Source: Oceanisphaera psychrotolerans (GTDB lineage: Bacteria; Pseudomonadota; Gammaproteobacteria; Enterobacterales; Aeromonadaceae). Taken from it: a stretch of DNA of 64,000 bases. A program made the translations under genes and the position numbers. Under the pieces are notes generated by a model that did not search any database, was not told the DNA's origin, and saw only the letters and a list, made by a program, of their open reading frames with translations. The DNA lies in the NCBI RefSeq assembly GCF_001870485.1, contig NZ_MDKE01000006.1, positions 33,807 through 97,806 on the forward strand, given 5' to 3'. Shown piece after piece: positions 1 through 8,154 of the stretch (position 1 is its first letter; every line of letters starts with the position of its first letter).

Positions 1-1
1 C

Positions 2-466
2 CGTTACGAGCGGTTGCTGAAGGAAGGCTTCGAGGTGATAAGCAATGAACTGGCCAAGCTGGATCAGATGTTTGTCGATACCAAGTTCGAGTTTGGTTAC
101 GTCACCGACGCGGCGGGCAATGAAAAGCTGATTTACATGGATGAAGTGGGTACCCCCGACTCATCCCGTATCTGGGACGGCCCGGCCTATCGCGAAGGGC
201 GTATCGTGGAAAATTCGAAAGAAGGCTTCCGCCAGCTGTTGCTCAACCATTTCCCGGATCCGGATATTCTGCTCAATAAAGAGCGCATGCCCGAGCGGGA
301 AGCGCTGGCGCGGGACAATGCCTTGCCGGTCGAGGTGCTGATGAATGTGTCTCGTACCTATGTGGGGATCGCCGAGAAGGTAACCGGCCAGAAGCTGGAA
401 TTATCCGATAATCCCAAGGCGGATATCATCGCCATATTGCGCGACCAGTACGGTCTGATTGATTAA
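2..466 (+). CDS. purC: SAICAR synthase, C-terminal part (5' end outside window)
   Basis: Phosphoribosylaminoimidazole-succinocarboxamide synthase joins aspartate to CAIR in purine synthesis. The frame is open from base 2 with no start, so about 154 C-terminal residues are seen. The segment [14 protein letters not shown] matches the family's conserved DE.TPDS.R.W block, and the C-terminal extension is like the long (~367 aa) PurC of vibrios and aeromonads rather than the 237-aa E. coli form. That length comparison is from family knowledge. It converges on crp with a shared terminator. Confidence 0.85.
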   Translation, partial: RYERLLKEGFEVISNELAKLDQMFVDTKFEFGYVTDAAGNEKLIYMDEVGTPDSSRIWDGPAYREGRIVENSKEGFRQLLLNHFPDPDILLNKERMPEREALARDNALPVEVLMNVSRTYVGIAEKVTGQKLELSDNPKADIIAILRDQYGLID

Positions 467-470
467 GCGA

Positions 471-498
471 AAAAACCCGGGAGTTCCCGGGTTTTTTT
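471..498. terminator. Bidirectional intrinsic terminator between purC and crp
   Basis: A-run, CCCGGG stem, AGTT loop, CCCGGG stem, then seven T. A-run and T-run on either side let it serve both convergent genes. Confidence 0.85.
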
Positions 499-521
499 AT
501 GATGGGAGCCGAAGCGGCGGT

Positions 522-1160
522 TTAACGGGTGCCGAATACCACTATGGTCTTGCCGTGGGCTGAGATCAGGTTCTGTTCTTCCAGCATCTTCAGGATACGG
601 CCGACGGTTTCCCGGGAGCAGCCGACGATCTGGCCGATTTCCTGGCGGGTAATCTTGATCTGCATGCCGTCCGGATGGGTCATGGCGTCCGGCTGGCGAG
701 CCAGGCTGAGCAACGTTTCGGCGATACGGCCGGTCACGTCCAGGAAGGCCAGATCGCCGACCTTCTGGCTGGTGGTTTGCAGTCGGCTGGCCATCTGGGC
801 CGACAGCCGCAGCAGGATTTCCGGATTAACCTGGATCAGCTGGCGAAACTTCTTGTAGGAAATCTCGGCCACTTCACAGGGCGACTTGGCCCTGACCCAG
901 GCGGTGCGCAACGGGCTTTCGTTTTCTTCAAACAGCCCCAGCTCGCCGATGAAGTCACCCTGGTTGAGGTAGGACAGGATCATTTCCTTGCCGTCTTCAT
1001 CCTTGATCAGCACCGCCACAGAGCCTTTTACTATGTAATAGAGGGTTTCGGCCTTTTCTCCCGCATGGATCAGTGAGCTTTTTGCCGGGTATTTATGAAT
1101 ATGGCAATGTGACAAAAACCATTCGAGGGTAGGGTCACTTTGAGACTTGCCAATAACCAT
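522..1160 (-). CDS. crp: cAMP receptor protein, global regulator
   Basis: Catabolite activator that binds cAMP and TGTGA-N6-TCACA operators. The 212-aa product aligns end to end with E. coli CRP (210 aa): cyclic-nucleotide domain with GELGLFEE, long dimer helix, and C-terminal helix-turn-helix with [10 protein letters not shown], which holds the DNA-contacting Arg, Glu and Arg. Start chosen at ATG 1160 because MVIGKSQ matches the E. coli N-terminus and GAGGAAA lies upstream; an in-frame extension to 1265 looks spurious. Two extra residues precede the phosphate-binding Arg, and Thr replaces the following Ser. Divergent from the OsmC-like gene, as in E. coli. Confidence 0.97.
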   Translation of the reverse strand: MVIGKSQSDPTLEWFLSHCHIHKYPAKSSLIHAGEKAETLYYIVKGSVAVLIKDEDGKEMILSYLNQGDFIGELGLFEENESPLRTAWVRAKSPCEVAEISYKKFRQLIQVNPEILLRLSAQMASRLQTTSQKVGDLAFLDVTGRIAETLLSLARQPDAMTHPDGMQIKITRQEIGQIVGCSRETVGRILKMLEEQNLISAHGKTIVVFGTR

Positions 1161-1341
1161 GGACTTTCCTCTTTCTTGACTCGGGCCGAACGCCTGGCGA
1201 ACAGGCTGCCTTGCCTTGATGCGTAGATAATTCGCTAGCATAAAAGGCTTGTGCCCTGCCATCAAGGGCCTTGAGTTTTTTATCCCCCTCGTCGGCTCCC
1301 GGACGATAGGCTAAGATGCGGTTTTTCAATGAGGAGATGTT

Positions 1342-1746
1342 ATGAAAGCCAAGGTAACCTGGTTGGAAGGAATGTGTTTCGAGGGACTATCCGAGTCGGG
1401 TCACAAGATGGTGCTGGACGGCACCAATCCGGGCAAGGGCGCCAGCCCGATGGAAGCGGTGCTGCTGGGCGCCGGTGGCTGCAGTGCCATCGATGTGGTG
1501 TCCATTCTGGAAAAGGGACGTCAGCAGGTCACCGGCTGTGAAGTGGAGCTGGATGCCGACCGGGCCGAGAATCCGCCCCGGGTCTTTACCGCCATCCGGC
1601 TGCACTTTGTGGTGACGGGTCAGGATCTGGCCGAGAAGCAGGTGGCTCGCGCCGTTGAGCTGTCGATGGACAAGTACTGCTCGGTGATGAAGATGCTGGA
1701 AAAGGCGGTTACCGTCGAATCTTCCTATGAGATCCGTAGCGCCTGA
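1342..1746 (+). CDS. yhfA: OsmC-family protein (YhfA type)
   Basis: 134 aa, the same length as E. coli YhfA and colinear with it (LEG, SPMEAVLLGAGGCSAIDVV, DKYCSVMKMLEKAV). Two conserved cysteines, in GGCS and KYCS, match the peroxidatic/resolving pair of OsmC/Ohr-type thiol peroxidases; the role of the YhfA branch is not established. GAGGAG lies 7 bases before the ATG. The divergent pairing with crp is the enteric arrangement. Confidence 0.92.
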   Translation: MKAKVTWLEGMCFEGLSESGHKMVLDGTNPGKGASPMEAVLLGAGGCSAIDVVSILEKGRQQVTGCEVELDADRAENPPRVFTAIRLHFVVTGQDLAEKQVARAVELSMDKYCSVMKMLEKAVTVESSYEIRSA

Positions 1747-1773
1747 GTAATCAGGTAAAGTCGGGCAAAGGGT

Positions 1774-2167
1774 CCGCTCCGCCGACTCGCCGTGGATACC
1801 TCCATGTAGGCTCAGCCGCACCATCCGTGGTGCGGATGGTCGGCTGAGCAGATCCCTTTGTCCTCCTTGATGCTCCGGCGTCTCCGGTTGGCGCCATTTT
1901 CAGAAAACCCGGTGTTCCAGAAGAGGTAACAGGGATTGTTTCAGCCGACCGCCACATGACAGGGCCAACAAATGCTCCTGCTATGTTGGCATTCCCGCCG
2001 TCCATGGCGGTCAGATGTCATGTGCTGAGCGTTACATGGGGCGAGCGTGCCTCGCCGTGACGAACTGTTTCAGCCTGACCGCACATCCAGTGAATGTGCG
2101 CAGCAGGTTGAAAAGTGAGTGTCATTTACCGAAGCGTGTCGGAAGAGACAACCCTGTTGCCTCTTTA
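1774..2167 (+). repeat. Structured intergenic repeat, copy A
   Basis: This fills the gap between the convergent genes yhfA and prkB. It is homologous over its whole length to the reverse complement of 6379-6802, with interruptions. Stem-loops: 1810-1849 (arms GCTCAGCCG..ACCATCCG and the complement), GGCGAG/CTCGCC near 2040-2056, and CGCACAT/ATGTGCG near 2080-2100. No ORF with coding character is present. Family unknown to me. No other terminator is visible after yhfA or prkB, so the first hairpin may serve that role. Confidence 0.8.
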
Positions 2168-2201
2168 TGCTGTGGGGCGGTCTGCGACAGAGGCAGCCAG
2201 G

Positions 2202-3071
2202 TTAACGGATCTTGCCGGTTTCCAGCAATTGCTCGAGCATGGGACGCAGGATCAGCTCCATGACGAAGCCCATCTTGCCGCCGGGCACCACTATGGTGTT
2301 GCGTCGGGACATGAAGGATCCGTCGATCATCGCCAGCAGATAGGGAAAGTCCACGTTCTTGATGCCGCGAAAGCGGATCACCATCATGCTTTCGTCGGCG
2401 CTGGGAATCACCTTGGCGCTGAAGGGGTTGGAGGTATCCACCGTCGGTACCCGCTGAAAGTTGATATGGGTGCGGGAAAACTGGGGCGTGATGAAATTGA
2501 TATAGTCTTCCATCGAGCGGACGATGGAGTCGGTGACCGCTTCCCGGGAGTGGCCGCGCTCGGCGGTGTCGCGGATCAGCTTCTGGATCCATTCCAGGTT
2601 GACGATGGGCACCATGCCGATCAGCAGATCCACATGTTGCGCCACATTGTGATCGTCGGTGACCACGCCGCCGTGCAAGCCCTCATAAAACAACAGATTG
2701 GTGTCTTCCGGCAGCTGCTGCCAGGGCGTGAAGGTGCCCGGCATCTGATTGAAGGGCACCGCCTCGTCGAAGGTGTGCAGGTAACGGCGGAACTGGCCGG
2801 TGCCGGTATTGCCATACTCCTTGAAAAAGTGCTCCAGCAGTTCGAAGTCGTTGGCTTCCGGCCCGAAATAGCTGATATGTCGCCCTTGCTCCCGGGCCCG
2901 GCGAATGGCCACGTCCATCTCCGGGCGGGTATAGCGGTGAAAGCTGTCGCCTTCGAGCATGGCGGCCTTGACCCCGAGCTGGGCAAACATGGACTGAAAC
3001 ACGGTGGTGGACGTTGAAGTGCCGGCACCCGAGGAGCCGGTAACCGCAATAATGGGGTGCTTGGCTGACAT
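2202..3071 (-). CDS. prkB: Phosphoribulokinase-like P-loop kinase
   Basis: 289 aa, the same length as E. coli PrkB and highly similar throughout. Walker A is GSSGAGTS near residue 12; EGDSFHRYTRPEMD and FYEGLHGG follow. The fold is that of phosphoribulokinase/uridine kinase. No RuBisCO is seen here and the substrate of the enterobacterial PrkB branch is unproven, so Calvin-cycle activity should not be assumed. Last gene of the minus-strand unit yheT-yheU-prkB, as in E. coli. Confidence 0.93.
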   Translation of the reverse strand: MSAKHPIIAVTGSSGAGTSTSTTVFQSMFAQLGVKAAMLEGDSFHRYTRPEMDVAIRRAREQGRHISYFGPEANDFELLEHFFKEYGNTGTGQFRRYLHTFDEAVPFNQMPGTFTPWQQLPEDTNLLFYEGLHGGVVTDDHNVAQHVDLLIGMVPIVNLEWIQKLIRDTAERGHSREAVTDSIVRSMEDYINFITPQFSRTHINFQRVPTVDTSNPFSAKVIPSADESMMVIRFRGIKNVDFPYLLAMIDGSFMSRRNTIVVPGGKMGFVMELILRPMLEQLLETGKIR

Positions 3072-3129
3072 AACGAACCCTGAAATTGAGTAAACTGTGA
3101 ATGTTTATACGCAGAGGGCCGGGGGCAGG

Positions 3130-3354
3130 TCAAGGCTTGTGACGGAACTGTGCCGCCGGCACTATGTTCACGCTTTCGTGTAATTCACTATACACAATGA
3201 CCGCCTCGCCAGAGCCAAGCTGTTGTTTAACCTGAGCCAGTTTTTCGTTTAGCGAAACCTCGTGCTCGCCGTATTCGGTGCCTTCCTGTAGCACGAACTG
3301 CTCTATGAGGTTATTGAGGGTATCTTCGCTCAACTCGGTAAAGGGAATAATCAT
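3130..3354 (-). CDS. yheU: YheU family small protein
   Basis: 74 aa. Matches E. coli YheU (72 aa) across LIEQFVLREGT-like, YGEHE and [16 protein letters not shown]. Function unknown. Start chosen at ATG 3354, preceded by CAGGAGAAAAC; its ATG overlaps the TGA of yheT (ATGA), so translation is probably coupled. Acidic, no cysteines, no signal peptide. Confidence 0.9.
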   Translation of the reverse strand: MIIPFTELSEDTLNNLIEQFVLQEGTEYGEHEVSLNEKLAQVKQQLGSGEAVIVYSELHESVNIVPAAQFRHKP

Positions 3355-4343
3355 GTTTTCTCCTGATAAGGGGGCCACTGTTCGGCCAGCCACTGGGGAA
3401 CCCGTTGTTCCAGCCAGTAGCGTGGCCGCCAGGGGGGACCCTGCATAAAACCGACATGGCCGCCGGTGCGACTCAGTTCATAGGTGACCGCCGGTGGCAA
3501 CTCGCTGGCGTCCGGGATCACCGCATCGTTCATGAAAGGATCATCGGCGGCGTGGATCACCAGCGTCGGGGTGCTGATGTTCGGCAGTTTGTACAGACCG
3601 GAACAGCGGCGGTAATAATCCTCGGCGTCTCTGAAGCCGTGTACCGGGGCCGTGATCTTGTCGTCGAACTCGCGCAGGCTCCGGATCCGGTCGAGTTTGC
3701 CCTGCCATTGATGATGCGGATGACGACGCAGTCGCTGTTGCCAGTTGAACTTCATCCGTCCCAGCAGATAGCGCTGATAGCACCGGGAAAAGCCCCGGTT
3801 GATGCGATCGGCGCAGGCGGCCAGCTGCAACGGGGCCGAAATGACCACGGCGGCGGATAACGGATTGCGCGGATGTTCGGCCAGGTAGTTGACCAGCATG
3901 TTGCCGCCGAGGGAGTAGCCGATGGCGGCCATGGGGCGCTCCGGGTAGCGATCACGCAGCAGGGCCAATACGTAGTGTGGATCTTCGATGGCGCCGGAAT
4001 GATAGGCCTGCAGGTAGCGGTTGGGCTCGCCGCTGCAGCCGCGAAAGTGCATCAGTACCGGCTGCCAGCCCTGCCGGTGCAGGGCAGCCATCATCCCCTT
4101 CGCATAATGGGACTCGACACAGCCTTCCAGCCCGTGAAACAGCAGCACCAGCGGTCGGCGTTTATCCGTTTCCGGCAACGCCCAGGCCAGATCGACAAAG
4201 TCCCCGTCCGGCAGTTCCAGGCGCTCGCGGCGATAGTTGATGCGAGTGCGATGCAGGTACTTGGCCATGATGGTCTGTACATGGGGATTGCGTGCCCACC
4301 AGGGGGAATGGAATCGGCTGGGATGAATCATCTTTCCTGTCAT
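3351..4343 (-). CDS. yheT: YheT family alpha/beta hydrolase
   Basis: Serine hydrolase of the YheT/EMB8 family, substrate not established. Nucleophile motif GYSLGGN, upstream block [17 protein letters not shown] with [11 protein letters not shown], Asp region HAADDPFM and C-terminal GGHVGF His supply a complete Ser-Asp-His set. The frame stays open to 4466. I choose ATG 4343 because it gives an N-terminus of E. coli length; ATG 4331 directly follows ACAGGAAAG and is an alternative. First gene of yheT-yheU-prkB. Confidence 0.9.
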   Translation of the reverse strand: MTGKMIHPSRFHSPWWARNPHVQTIMAKYLHRTRINYRRERLELPDGDFVDLAWALPETDKRRPLVLLFHGLEGCVESHYAKGMMAALHRQGWQPVLMHFRGCSGEPNRYLQAYHSGAIEDPHYVLALLRDRYPERPMAAIGYSLGGNMLVNYLAEHPRNPLSAAVVISAPLQLAACADRINRGFSRCYQRYLLGRMKFNWQQRLRRHPHHQWQGKLDRIRSLREFDDKITAPVHGFRDAEDYYRRCSGLYKLPNISTPTLVIHAADDPFMNDAVIPDASELPPAVTYELSRTGGHVGFMQGPPWRPRYWLEQRVPQWLAEQWPPYQEKT

Positions 4344-4486
4344 CAGGCTGAGGCGGACATGCCACCGGAACGGTATGGGTGTCGATAACACCATCAAGCG
4401 ATAAAACCATGAGTCGATAAAATACTGGGCGGCGGACATAAAATCGAGTAAAACAAGGCTCTTCATCGTTATTTGAATCGCACATC

Positions 4487-5080
4487 ATGGATCTTGCCCT
4501 GCTCGGCTCTGCCGCCGGCTTTGCCCTGGCCGCCTGTGGTACTCCAGGCCCCAACAATATGCTGCTGACCAGCTCCGGTACCCGGTTCGGGTACGCTCCC
4601 ACGCTCAAGTTGCTGCTGGGGATCATGCTCGGCCTGCAGTTGCTGATGTTGCTGACCGCCCTGGGACTGGGGCAGCTGTTTCTGCTTTGGCCGCCGCTGC
4701 AATGGATGCTCAAAATCGTCGGCAGTGGCTACCTGTTATGGCTGGCCTGGAAGATAGGCCGGGCCAGCCCGCCGGTCGCCGGCGAGGAGGAGCCGGGCAT
4801 GAGCTGGCGACAGGGCGCCCTGTTCCAGTTTCTCAATCCCAAATCCTGGCTGATGGCGATATCGGCGATCAGCGGTTTTACCCTGGCCGGCGACGGGTAC
4901 TGGCTCTCGGCGGCGGCGGTACTGGCGATATTTCTGTTCTTCGGCGTCATCACCGGCCATGTGTGGGCCTTGTTCGGCATTCACCTGCGGCGCTGGCTGC
5001 AAACTCCCCGGGATTGGCGTCGTTTCAATCTGTCGATGGCCCTGCTGACCGCCGCCAGTGTACTGATGATCTGGCGTTAA
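4487..5080 (+). CDS. LysE/RhtB-family exporter
   Basis: 197 aa, hydrophobic, with about six predicted membrane segments. The N-terminal GTPGPNNMLLTSSG is the signature of LysE/RhtB amino-acid exporters (G.NPGP.N...), and FLNPKSW in the fourth segment is also typical. Substrate cannot be told. Divergent from yheT with a short gap; the acyltransferase gene follows on the same strand. Confidence 0.88.
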   Translation: MDLALLGSAAGFALAACGTPGPNNMLLTSSGTRFGYAPTLKLLLGIMLGLQLLMLLTALGLGQLFLLWPPLQWMLKIVGSGYLLWLAWKIGRASPPVAGEEEPGMSWRQGALFQFLNPKSWLMAISAISGFTLAGDGYWLSAAAVLAIFLFFGVITGHVWALFGIHLRRWLQTPRDWRRFNLSMALLTAASVLMIWR

Positions 5081-5165
5081 GCCGGTTTTTGCGCTTAATC
5101 CTTAGAGTTTGTGGCCAAAGGGTGTAAAATCTGGGCGTTTTTTGCCCCAGGACCCCAAGATTGTC

Positions 5166-6272
5166 ATGGTTTCAGACACAGATTTGTTTAAAGATATTCG
5201 TCCCTACCGGGACGACGAAGTCGCCGGTGCCATCCAGCGGCTGATCCGCGATGACGAATTTATCGGCGCCATCGCCAAATACCGCTTTTCCACGCTGTCC
5301 GGCATCGGTGGCTCCTTTGTCAAGGCACTGATCCGTCTGTATCTGGGCTGGCGCTGGCGCAAGCTCGACAGTGTACGCCAGATCCAGATGGAAGTGGCGG
5401 GCTACATGGAGAAGATGATCGCACGCACCACCTCCGGGATCAGCTACTCCGGCCTGGAACAGCTCAAGCCCGGCGTGGGCTATCTGTTTATTTCCAACCA
5501 CCGGGATATTGCGCTGGATCCGGCGTTCGTCAACTGGGGCCTGCACTGCCACGGACTGGACACGGTACGCATCGCCATCGGCGATAACCTGTTGCGCAAG
5601 CCCTGCGCCGCCGAGCTGATGAAGCTCAACAAGAGCTTCATCGTCAAGCGTTCGGCCAAGGGCCCGCGGGAAATGATGAAGGCGTTCAGCGAGCTCTCTG
5701 CCTACCTGCGCCATTCCCTCGACGATGGCCATTCCATCTGGATCGCCCAGAAAGAAGGGCGAGCCAAGGACGGGAACGATAAAACCGATCCGGCCATTCT
5801 CAAGATGTTTTATATGGAAGGTAAACGGCAGAAGATCCCCTTCGGCGATTACATCAACAGCCTGAACCTGGTGCCGGTGTCCATTTCCTACGAATACGAT
5901 CCCGGCGATCTGGCCAAGGCCCGCGAGCTGCATGCCAAGGCGACCCATGGCGCCTACGAGAAAAGCGAGTTCGAAGACGTGCAGAGCATAGTGCAGGGCA
6001 TCGTCGGTCAGAAGGGGCGGGTACATGTGAGCTTCGGTCAGCCGGTGTTCGGCGACTTCGAGAATGCCGATCAGCTGGCGACGGCCATCGACCGGCAGAT
6101 CCATGCCAACTATCACCTTTTCCCCAGCAACCTGCTGGCCGCCGGCCAGACCGCTCAGGTAGACCCGTCGGCCGCGGAAGTGTTCGAGCGACACATCGCC
6201 CAGATCCCGGCCGAACTGCGCGAGCTGGTGTTGTCGATGTATGCCCGCCCGGTACTGAACAAGGGCCAGTAA
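5166..6272 (+). CDS. PlsC-like phospholipid/glycerol acyltransferase
   Basis: 368 aa from ATG 5166; an upstream in-frame ATG at 5109 is possible. The block ISNHRDIALDPAF near residue 115 carries a His-Asp acyltransferase motif, and WIAQKEGRAKDGNDKTDP resembles the third motif (EG.R) of glycerol-phosphate acyltransferases. Likely transfers an acyl chain to a lysophospholipid or related alcohol at the inner membrane; the substrate is not determinable. Followed at once by tandem 16-bp repeats and a strong terminator. Confidence 0.82.
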   Translation: MVSDTDLFKDIRPYRDDEVAGAIQRLIRDDEFIGAIAKYRFSTLSGIGGSFVKALIRLYLGWRWRKLDSVRQIQMEVAGYMEKMIARTTSGISYSGLEQLKPGVGYLFISNHRDIALDPAFVNWGLHCHGLDTVRIAIGDNLLRKPCAAELMKLNKSFIVKRSAKGPREMMKAFSELSAYLRHSLDDGHSIWIAQKEGRAKDGNDKTDPAILKMFYMEGKRQKIPFGDYINSLNLVPVSISYEYDPGDLAKARELHAKATHGAYEKSEFEDVQSIVQGIVGQKGRVHVSFGQPVFGDFENADQLATAIDRQIHANYHLFPSNLLAAGQTAQVDPSAAEVFERHIAQIPAELRELVLSMYARPVLNKGQ

Positions 6273-6316
6273 ACTGCTGTATTAGTAAACTCCGGTATTA
6301 GTAAACTGCGGAATTG
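6269..6316 (+). repeat. Three tandem 16-bp repeats
   Basis: Units 6269-6284, 6285-6300 and 6301-6316 share GTAAACTgCgGTATTA with one to three changes each. The first unit contains the acyltransferase stop codon TAA. They lie directly upstream of the terminator hairpin. Confidence 0.85.
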
Positions 6317-6319
6317 AAA

Positions 6320-6362
6320 AAGCCGGTAAGGTTGTCATATTGACGACTTTACCGGCTTTTTT
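6320..6362 (+). terminator. Intrinsic terminator after the acyltransferase gene
   Basis: An 18-bp stem with only two G-U pairs (AAGCCGGTAAGG... against ...CTTTACCGGCTT), three-base loop TAT, then a T-run. Confidence 0.9.
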
Positions 6363-6378
6363 GTTGGCAATGTCGTGG

Positions 6379-6802
6379 TAAAGAGGCAATAGGGTCACCT
6401 CCCTCGACACGCTACGGATAATGACACTCACCATTTCAGCCTGCTGCGAACATTCACTGGATGTACGGTCAGGCTGCAACAGTTCGTCACGGCGAGACAA
6501 GCTCGCCCCATGTAAGCTCGGAAATGCCATCTGACTGCCAGGGAGGGCGGGAATGCCGGAACGGCAGGAGCATTTTCCGGCCATGGAATTTCACGGTCGA
6601 TGGAGGCGATCCCTGTTGCCTCTATCCCTGACATCTGCGGTGGCTGTAATTCCTAAATTCCGCGCTCTGAGCTGTTGTTGGAGCACCGACAGGCGATGCC
6701 GAGCTTGATGGAGGGCAAAGGGATCTGCTCAGCCGACCATCCGTGCCAAGGATGGCGCGGCTGAGCCTACACGGATGTATTTACGGCGGGTCGACGGAGC
6801 GG
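6379..6802 (-). repeat. Structured intergenic repeat, copy B (inverted relative to copy A)
   Basis: Its reverse complement matches 1774-2167, including GGCTCAGCCG, CGGCTGAGCAGATCCCTTTG, CATGGGGCGAGC, CTCGCCGTGACGAACTGTT and CATCCAGTGAATGT. Hairpin 6727-6766 (GCTCAGCCG/CGGCTGAGC, CCATCC/GGATGG) and the GGCGAG/CTCGCC hairpin persist although neighbouring bases differ. Like copy A, it lies between convergent genes (acyltransferase and rlmJ). Nothing coding is seen in the rest of this gap. Confidence 0.8.
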
Positions 6803-6859
6803 GCACTTGGGCCTCTTTTTCGCGGGCTGTTTCAGATCGGTTGAGCCGGTTTTATTTTT

Positions 6860-7708
6860 TCAGCTGTCCGATTTCTTCAGCCACTCCAGTTTCCAGTCGG
6901 CGGCCTTGTCCTGGGCCAGGGTGTCTTTCAGTCGCGGCAGCAGTTCGGTCAGCTGTTCATCCAGCTTCCAGGGCGGATTCAGTACTATCATGCCCGAGCC
7001 GTACATGCCGAAATCGTCGGCCTGGGCGCTTACGCTGAGCTCGGCGCAGAGCACCTGCTCGAAGCCGCAGTTGGCCAGGGCCTCCCGCAAGGCGCCACTG
7101 CGATCCACCTTCCTGGCCAGCAAGGGATACCAGATGGCATAAATGCCGATGGGCCAGCGTTTATAGGCCTTGGCGAGGGTGGTGGCCACGGTCTGATAAT
7201 CTTCTTTCAGCTCATAAGGCGGGTCAATCAGCACCAGCCCGCGCCTGGGAGTGGGCGGCAGCAGTGCCGGCAGTCCTTCGAAGCCGTCGCGGTGATGAAT
7301 GGCGACGCCGTTACCCATGTTCTGGCGCAACAGGTCCACCTCGTTATGGTGCAGCTCCATCAGGGTCAGGCTGTCCTGCGGACGCTGAAAGTGTGCCGCT
7401 ACCTTGGGCGAGCCGGGGTAGAAGTCCAGTTCGTCGGTCGGGTTCATGGCTTCGATGGCGGCAAAGTAACCCGCCAGCTGCGGCCACTTGCGACGCTGTT
7501 GCCACAAGGGCGCGATGCCGGTCAGGTATTCCGCCTTTTTCTGGGTCCACTCGTGATCGAGCGCGTAGCCACCGGCACCGGAGTGGGTGTCGATATAGCA
7601 AAATCCCTTGTCCTTGACGCTGAGCGCCTCGAGGATTAACGATTGAACCGCGTGTTTGAGTACATCGGCGTGATTGCCGGCATGAAAGGCATGGCGATAG
7701 CTAAGCAT
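6860..7708 (-). CDS. rlmJ: 23S rRNA adenine(2030)-N6-methyltransferase
   Basis: 282 aa, colinear with E. coli RlmJ (280 aa). It begins MLSYRHAFHAGNHADVLKH, has the SAM-binding segment DTHSGAGGY near residue 40 and the catalytic DPPYE at about 165, plus GMIVLNPPWKL near the end. Methylates A2030 of 23S rRNA. Last gene of a minus-strand run (AraC-like, yheS, TIGR02444-like, rlmJ), 14 bases after the preceding stop. Confidence 0.95.
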   Translation of the reverse strand: MLSYRHAFHAGNHADVLKHAVQSLILEALSVKDKGFCYIDTHSGAGGYALDHEWTQKKAEYLTGIAPLWQQRRKWPQLAGYFAAIEAMNPTDELDFYPGSPKVAAHFQRPQDSLTLMELHHNEVDLLRQNMGNGVAIHHRDGFEGLPALLPPTPRRGLVLIDPPYELKEDYQTVATTLAKAYKRWPIGIYAIWYPLLARKVDRSGALREALANCGFEQVLCAELSVSAQADDFGMYGSGMIVLNPPWKLDEQLTELLPRLKDTLAQDKAADWKLEWLKKSDS

Positions 7709-7722
7709 GAAAGTAGTCCGTA

Positions 7723-8154
7723 TTAACCGGCGAGTTTAAGCTGCCACAGCGGCGCGTCGGCCACCTGCAACAGGGTTAGATAGGTGAGCAGGCCGCCGCT
7801 GCCGGGGTGGGGCGGATGTTGCGCCAGCACCTGCAACAGCTCCTGTTGCTGCCAGCGCTCCAGCTCCAGCTCGTGCTGCAGCAGCTGCAGGTAATCGTCG
7901 TTGTCGAGCCGGGGCTTGAGCCGGCGCCGCAGCGCACGCCACTGGCTAAAGAGTCCCTGTCGCCGCTGCAACAGCGGCAGGAAATGGGTGGGATCAATCC
8001 CAAGCCCGCGTTCTTCCAGCATCAGCAGCAATAGCAGCAGGTTGACGTTGGCGCCGTGCTCATCCTGCAGCTGCAGGCAGGCCTGCGCCACGCCGGGGCG
8101 GGCATAATGCTGCTCGCTGAATTGCCAGAACTGCTCGGCGCCGGGCAGCATCAT
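7723..8154 (-). CDS. TIGR02444-like small protein
   Basis: 143 aa, rich in Leu, Gln and Arg, mostly helical, no signal peptide. It resembles the uncharacterised TIGR02444/DUF2390 proteins often found next to an ABC-F gene; that assignment is from memory of the family and is moderate. Start ATG 8154 overlaps the yheS TGA (ATGA), indicating coupling. A second ATG follows immediately. Function unknown. Confidence 0.75.
   Translation of the reverse strand: MMLPGAEQFWQFSEQHYARPGVAQACLQLQDEHGANVNLLLLLLMLEERGLGIDPTHFLPLLQRRQGLFSQWRALRRRLKPRLDNDDYLQLLQHELELERWQQQELLQVLAQHPPHPGSGGLLTYLTLLQVADAPLWQLKLAG

Noticed and set aside
2115..3017. 300-codon plus-strand open frame
   Set aside because: Exact antisense of prkB, low-complexity His/Gly/Ala composition typical of a shadow frame.
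2202..3071. Phosphoribulokinase as evidence of carbon fixation
   Set aside because: PrkB of this type is present in non-autotrophic enterics; no Calvin-cycle neighbours.
6428..6634. 68-codon minus-strand ORF similar to the one at 2015-2263
   Set aside because: The similarity comes from the shared inverted repeat, not from a conserved protein; the frames are not maintained along the repeat.
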